A DNA stretch of 18,014 nucleotides, taken from assembly GCA_903844785.1 (NCBI GenBank), contig CAIMVB010000233.1, positions 1-18,014 of the forward strand. Reading direction: 5' to 3'. Position numbers and translations under genes: made by a program. Under the pieces are notes generated by a model. The model did not search any database and was not told where the DNA came from. It worked only from the letters and a program-made list of their open reading frames with translations. Position 1 is the first letter of the stretch; the number at the start of each line of letters is the position of its first letter. Positions 15,566 to 18,014 of this stretch are shown one piece after another. This DNA is from an uncultured Rhodospirillales bacterium. Lineage in GTDB: Bacteria > Pseudomonadota > Alphaproteobacteria > Acetobacterales > Acetobacteraceae.

Positions 15566-16353
15566 GCGCCTGCTGCCTCCTCTCGCCGTGCGCGGGCTAA
15601 TTGCAGGGCGCGGATGCGCCGTTCCATCACGGCGGCCCGCGTGCGCGCCAGCACCACCGCGCCGAACAACAGCGAAAAGCCAAACGCACAGGTCAATAAC
15701 GGATAAAGGATATCCACATGCATCCCCGGCGCATCAAGCCGCGTGACGGAAGCCGGCTGATGCAGCGTATTCCACCAATCCACGCTGAATTTCACGATCG
15801 GGATATTCACAATGCCAACCAAGGCAAGGATGGCACCAACCCGCGCGCCGCGTTCCTGATCCTCAAACGCGCGCGTCAGCGCCGCATGGCCGAGCCACAG
15901 GAAAAACAGCACCAGAACGGAAGTGAGCCGCGCATCCCAAACCCACCAGGTGCCCCACATGGGCCGCCCCCAAAGGCTACCGGTGGCCAGACACAGCGCC
16001 GTCACCAGCGCACCCACCGGCGATAATTCCCGCGCGAAAAGATCAGCCAAGGGATGGCGCCAGATCAGGGACATGATGGAAGCCACCGCCAGCGCCGTGT
16101 AGCCACCCATGGCAAGCCAGGCCATCGGCACATGCACATACATGATGCGCACCGTTTGGCCCTGCTGCCAGTCTGCTGGGGACAAGAACAGCCCCCAAAC
16201 CAGCCCGGCGCCCAGCACCAAAGCGGCCGCTGCCCATAGCCAGGTCTGCACCCTGGCCGAAGCGCGCAAAAAGCGCCCCGGATTGGCAAAACGGTGCAGC
16301 GAGCGCGCGCCAGGGGCGGCACCGCTCGGGCTGCTGTCAGCTTTGGCTGTCAT
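15562..16353 (-). CDS. ccmC: Haem-handling membrane protein CcmC
   Basis: This 263-residue, six-helix protein loads haem onto CcmE. Its WWD domain is WGTWWVWDARLTS (133-145). The two haem-ligand histidines are H74 in MYVHVPMAWLAM and H198 in WWNTLHQPASV, each in the expected periplasmic loop. About 30 extra polar residues precede the first helix. I chose the ATG at 16353; a GTG at 16365 in the same frame would add four residues, and neither has a clear Shine-Dalgarno site. It is the first visible gene of the operon: ccmA and ccmB, which often precede it, are not here, and the neighbour upstream is divergent. The stop overlaps ccmD (ATGA). Confidence 0.95.
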   Translation of the reverse strand: MTAKADSSPSGAAPGARSLHRFANPGRFLRASARVQTWLWAAAALVLGAGLVWGLFLSPADWQQGQTVRIMYVHVPMAWLAMGGYTALAVASIMSLIWRHPLADLFARELSPVGALVTALCLATGSLWGRPMWGTWWVWDARLTSVLVLFFLWLGHAALTRAFEDQERGARVGAILALVGIVNIPIVKFSVDWWNTLHQPASVTRLDAPGMHVDILYPLLTCAFGFSLLFGAVVLARTRAAVMERRIRALQLARARREEAAGA

Positions 16354-16389
16354 TCTGGCGTCCACATGGTCAGACTAGCCTAGATTTTT

Positions 16390-16541
16390 GGCGGGTGGAA
16401 TCACCCACCTGCCTCCTTGCAAGCCTCACATGGGAGGAGGCCAGCCGCCAAGGGAGTCCCCCCAGTACGAAAACCCGGCCCAGGCTTATTGAAGCCCGGC
16501 GCGTCTGGGGTTACCTCCTTGGCAAGTGCCCCGCCGGGGCC
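16390..16541 (+). ncRNA. Candidate structured RNA, 6S-RNA-like (ssrS)
   Basis: This intergenic segment can fold into a strong arm. Bases 16447-16453 (GCCAAGG) pair with 16517-16523 (CCTTGGC); after a small internal loop, CCCCAG (16460-16465) pairs with CTGGGG (16505-16510). The apical part can hold GGCTT/AAGCC. The strands around the internal loop read GGGAGTCCCC and GGGGTTACCTCC. From memory this matches the AGUCCCC / GGGUUAC strands that flank the central bubble of bacterial 6S RNA, the RNA that binds sigma-70 polymerase. Local hairpins GGGTG/CACCC (16393-16406) and GCCCC/GGGGC (16528-16540) flank it. A weak -35/-10 pair (TTCTGG 16353-16358, TAGCCT 16376-16381, 17-base spacer) would start transcription near 16388. 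A 5' leader of the EVE gene is the main alternative. Ends are approximate. Confidence 0.45.
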
Positions 16542-16562
16542 AAAGGGGGATCACGTCACGCC

Positions 16563-17009
16563 ATGCCAGCCGCAACCACCAAAGCGCCCCTTGCCCGCTG
16601 GCTGGTGAAATCCGAACCCGATGCCTTTTCCTGGGATCAGCAAGTGGCCAATAGCGTGGAGCCCTGGACGGGCGTGCGCAATCACCTGGCCAAGAAGAAC
16701 CTGATGGCCATGAAAAAGGGCGATTTGGCCTTCTTCTACCATTCCAATATCGGGAAGGAGGTTGTGGGCGTGGTCGAAGTGGCGCGCGAAGCCTATCCGG
16801 ACCCCTCCGCGGAAGAAGGCTCATCCTGGGTTTGCGTGGATATGCGCGCGGTGGCGCCCATGCCAAAGCCCGTGGGCCTGGCTGCCATTAAGGCGGAGCC
16901 GGCTTTGGCGGATGTCGCGCTGATCCGCCAATCAAGGCTTTCCGTCATGCCGATTGCGCCGGAGCATTGGGAAGTTATCGCCCGCATGGGCGGATGGGCC
17001 GGCAAATGA
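16563..17009 (+). CDS. EVE-domain protein
   Basis: This 148-residue protein is a single EVE domain, the PUA-related fold also found in human THYN1 and proposed to bind modified bases in DNA or RNA. The family landmarks are RWLVKSEPDAFSW (12-24), W35 with TGVRNHLAKKNL (36-47), KGDLAFFYHS (52-61) and GVVEVAREAYPDP (69-81), which line the ligand pocket. The frame is open upstream to 16395, but that part overlaps the structured RNA and does not look like the domain. The ATG at 16563 gives the normal length, with AAAGGGGGA about 12 bases upstream. The stop overlaps the next ATG (ATGA), so it is coupled to the Rieske gene. The cellular role is not established. Confidence 0.9.
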   Translation: MPAATTKAPLARWLVKSEPDAFSWDQQVANSVEPWTGVRNHLAKKNLMAMKKGDLAFFYHSNIGKEVVGVVEVAREAYPDPSAEEGSSWVCVDMRAVAPMPKPVGLAAIKAEPALADVALIRQSRLSVMPIAPEHWEVIARMGGWAGK

Positions 17010-17359
17010 GCCAGGTTGAACGCGCGCTTTGTGCGCTGGCGGATATCCCCGATGGCGGGTCCAAGGGCTTTCCGGCGGCGCCCGGCGCCTTCATGGGGCT
17101 TTTCGCGGTGCGGCGCGGCGATGCCGTTTGGGTCTATGTCAATTCCTGCCCGCATATCGGCCTGCCGCTTGATCCCGTGCCGGATCGCTTTCTGGACGCC
17201 AAGCGCCAACACATCCTCTGTTCCGCCCATGGCGCGCGGTTTGAAATCGAATCGGGCGAATGCGTCTCAGGCCCCTGCTATGGGGAGGCTTTGGAGGCCG
17301 TGGCAGCGCGGGTGGATGAAGCAGGGCAGGTGATGGTGCCCGCGGATGCGGGGCTCTAG
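17006..17359 (+). CDS. Rieske-type [2Fe-2S] protein
   Basis: This 117-residue soluble protein has both Rieske cluster motifs: SCPHIGLPLD with C48 and H50, and LCSAHGARF with C72 and H75. This 2-Cys/2-His set binds a [2Fe-2S] cluster, and GECVSGPC follows as in small Rieske ferredoxins. There is no membrane anchor or signal peptide, so it is cytoplasmic and likely carries electrons for an oxygenase or reductase that is not in the window. The ATG at 17006 overlaps the EVE stop, so the in-frame extension to 16967 is not used. The TAG stop (17357-17359) lies inside the first bases of the palindromic repeat that follows, so the current C terminus (PADAGL) may have been set by insertion of that element. 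Confidence 0.92.
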   Translation: MSQVERALCALADIPDGGSKGFPAAPGAFMGLFAVRRGDAVWVYVNSCPHIGLPLDPVPDRFLDAKRQHILCSAHGARFEIESGECVSGPCYGEALEAVAARVDEAGQVMVPADAGL

Positions 17360-17461
17360 AGCAGATCCCGTTCAGATGGCAAATCTGAACGGGTGAAGAT
17401 GCTCGTAAAACAACGACGTAGAGCGGGTTGCGTGAACCCATGTGAACGCAACATGCTCTAG
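17356..17461 (+). repeat. 106-bp palindromic intergenic repeat element (MITE- or REP-like)
   Basis: The element is bounded by the inverted ends CTAGAGCA (17356-17363) and TGCTCTAG (17454-17461). Inside are a perfect 11-bp stem with a 5-base loop (CCCGTTCAGAT 17367-17377 with ATCTGAACGGG 17383-17393), a short GCTC/GAGC stem (17401-17404 with 17421-17424) and a 7-bp stem (GTTGCGT 17427-17433 with ACGCAAC 17446-17452). Similar CTAGAGC-ended, hairpin-rich sequences recur between genes in several alphaproteobacterial genomes, from general memory. There is no coding capacity. The remaining 70 bases to the next gene hold TTTTAGAGCG (17487-17496), possibly a remnant of a second copy, and no clear promoter. 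Confidence 0.8.
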
Positions 17462-17531
17462 GCCGATTTCACTTGCCCCGATAATGTTTTAGAGCGAGCG
17501 GTCTCAATTTCTCTCCGCCAAAGGGTTTCGC

Positions 17532-18014
17532 ATGTCAGCGTGGCAATTCTGGATTGATCGTGGCGGCACCTTCACCGATATCGTCGCGCGCGACCCCGCT
17601 GGGCGGCTTTCCACGCTGAAGCTGCTGTCGGAAAACCCGGAACGCTACAAGGACGCTGCCGTTGCGGGCATTCGGCAATGCCTTGGCCTGGCTGAAGGCG
17701 CACCCATTCCGCCCGGGCTGATCGAAGCAGTGAAAATGGGCACCACGGTTGCCACCAATGCGCTATTGGAACGCAAGGGTGAGCGCGTTTTGCTGCTGGT
17801 CAATCGCGGTTTTGCTGATCTGCTGCGCATCGGCAATCAGGCGCGGCCGCGGCTGTTTGATCTGGATGTGCGCCTGCCAGAATTGCTGCATGAACGCGCC
17901 GTTGAAATCGGCGGGCGTGTCGCGGTGGATGGCACGGAATTGGAAGCCTTGGATGAGGCCGGGGCGCGGGATGCTTTGCGCGCCGCTTATCAGGAAGGTC
18001 TGCGCGCTGTTGCC
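17532..18014 (+). CDS. 5-oxoprolinase/hydantoinase family protein (N-terminal fragment)
   Basis: The first 161 codons are present and the frame is open to the window end. The protein begins [20 protein letters not shown], where RGGTFTD (10-16) is the ATP-binding phosphate loop of the hydantoinase A/5-oxoprolinase family. [18 protein letters not shown] (68-85) is the second conserved block, and [22 protein letters not shown] lies further on. The FW start, TLKLLSENP and [10 protein letters not shown] favour the long ATP-dependent 5-oxoprolinase (OplAH type), which opens 5-oxoproline to glutamate, over N-methylhydantoinase or acetone carboxylase subunits; the rest of the gene would decide. AAGGG (17521-17525) precedes the ATG at good spacing. 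It begins about 70 bases after the repeat element. Confidence 0.88.
   Translation, partial: MSAWQFWIDRGGTFTDIVARDPAGRLSTLKLLSENPERYKDAAVAGIRQCLGLAEGAPIPPGLIEAVKMGTTVATNALLERKGERVLLLVNRGFADLLRIGNQARPRLFDLDVRLPELLHERAVEIGGRVAVDGTELEALDEAGARDALRAAYQEGLRAVA

Noticed and set aside
16395..16562. N-terminal extension of the EVE protein by 56 residues
   Set aside because: The extension does not resemble the EVE domain, overlaps the structured RNA, and would bypass the well-placed ATG at 16563.
17356..17461. CRISPR array or phage attachment site
   Set aside because: There is one element made of nested inverted repeats, with no regularly spaced direct repeats, no spacers, no cas genes, no integrase and no tRNA nearby.

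Overview
The window looks like chromosomal DNA of a GC-rich alphaproteobacterium, most likely Rhodospirillales/Acetobacteraceae. This is an inference from several features: an F0-only ATP synthase operon carrying both b' and b subunits, a System I cytochrome c maturation operon with separate ccmH and ccmI, the codon bias, and the palindromic intergenic repeat near the right end. No tRNA, rRNA, insertion sequence, phage gene or CRISPR array was seen. Most of the window is conserved core or envelope metabolism.

Layout from left to right. (1) Positions 1-924, minus strand: ygfZ, followed through an ATGA overlap by the start of a probable isoprenylcysteine-methyltransferase-like membrane protein that runs off the window. 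(2) Positions 997-6680, plus strand: three glycosyltransferases (GT9, GT2, GT4), a glutamine-dependent asparagine synthase homologue, xthA (exonuclease III) and a small proline-rich probable lipoprotein, all tightly packed. The glycosyltransferases suggest assembly of an LPS core or another surface glycan. The amidotransferase may make asparagine or may amidate a sugar. (3) Positions 6756-9441, plus strand: the F0 operon atpI-atpB-atpE-atpF'-atpF, with a candidate promoter that holds a run of nine C, a hairpin-rich gap after atpE, and a clear intrinsic terminator. The F1 genes are not in the window, as is common in alphaproteobacteria. (4) Positions 9530-11152, plus strand: a single-gene unit encoding a periplasmic family-5 peptide-type solute-binding protein, closed by its own terminator. 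(5) Positions 11158-16353, minus strand: ccmC-ccmD-ccmE-ccmF-ccmG-ccmH-ccmI, in which all six junctions are 4-base stop/start overlaps. The ABC-type genes ccmA and ccmB are absent. (6) Positions 16354-18014, plus strand: a structured intergenic segment that resembles 6S RNA, an EVE-domain protein overlapping a Rieske-type ferredoxin, a 106-bp palindromic repeat that supplies the stop codon of the Rieske gene, and the start of a 5-oxoprolinase/hydantoinase gene.

I found no convincing previously undescribed multi-gene system. The observations most worth a second look are the unannotated structured RNA at about 16390-16541, the repeat element that ends the Rieske gene, the homopolymer inside the atp promoter spacer, the competing GC-rich hairpins between atpE and atpF', and the asparagine synthase embedded in the glycosyltransferase cluster. 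No stretch longer than about 200 bases lacks a gene.
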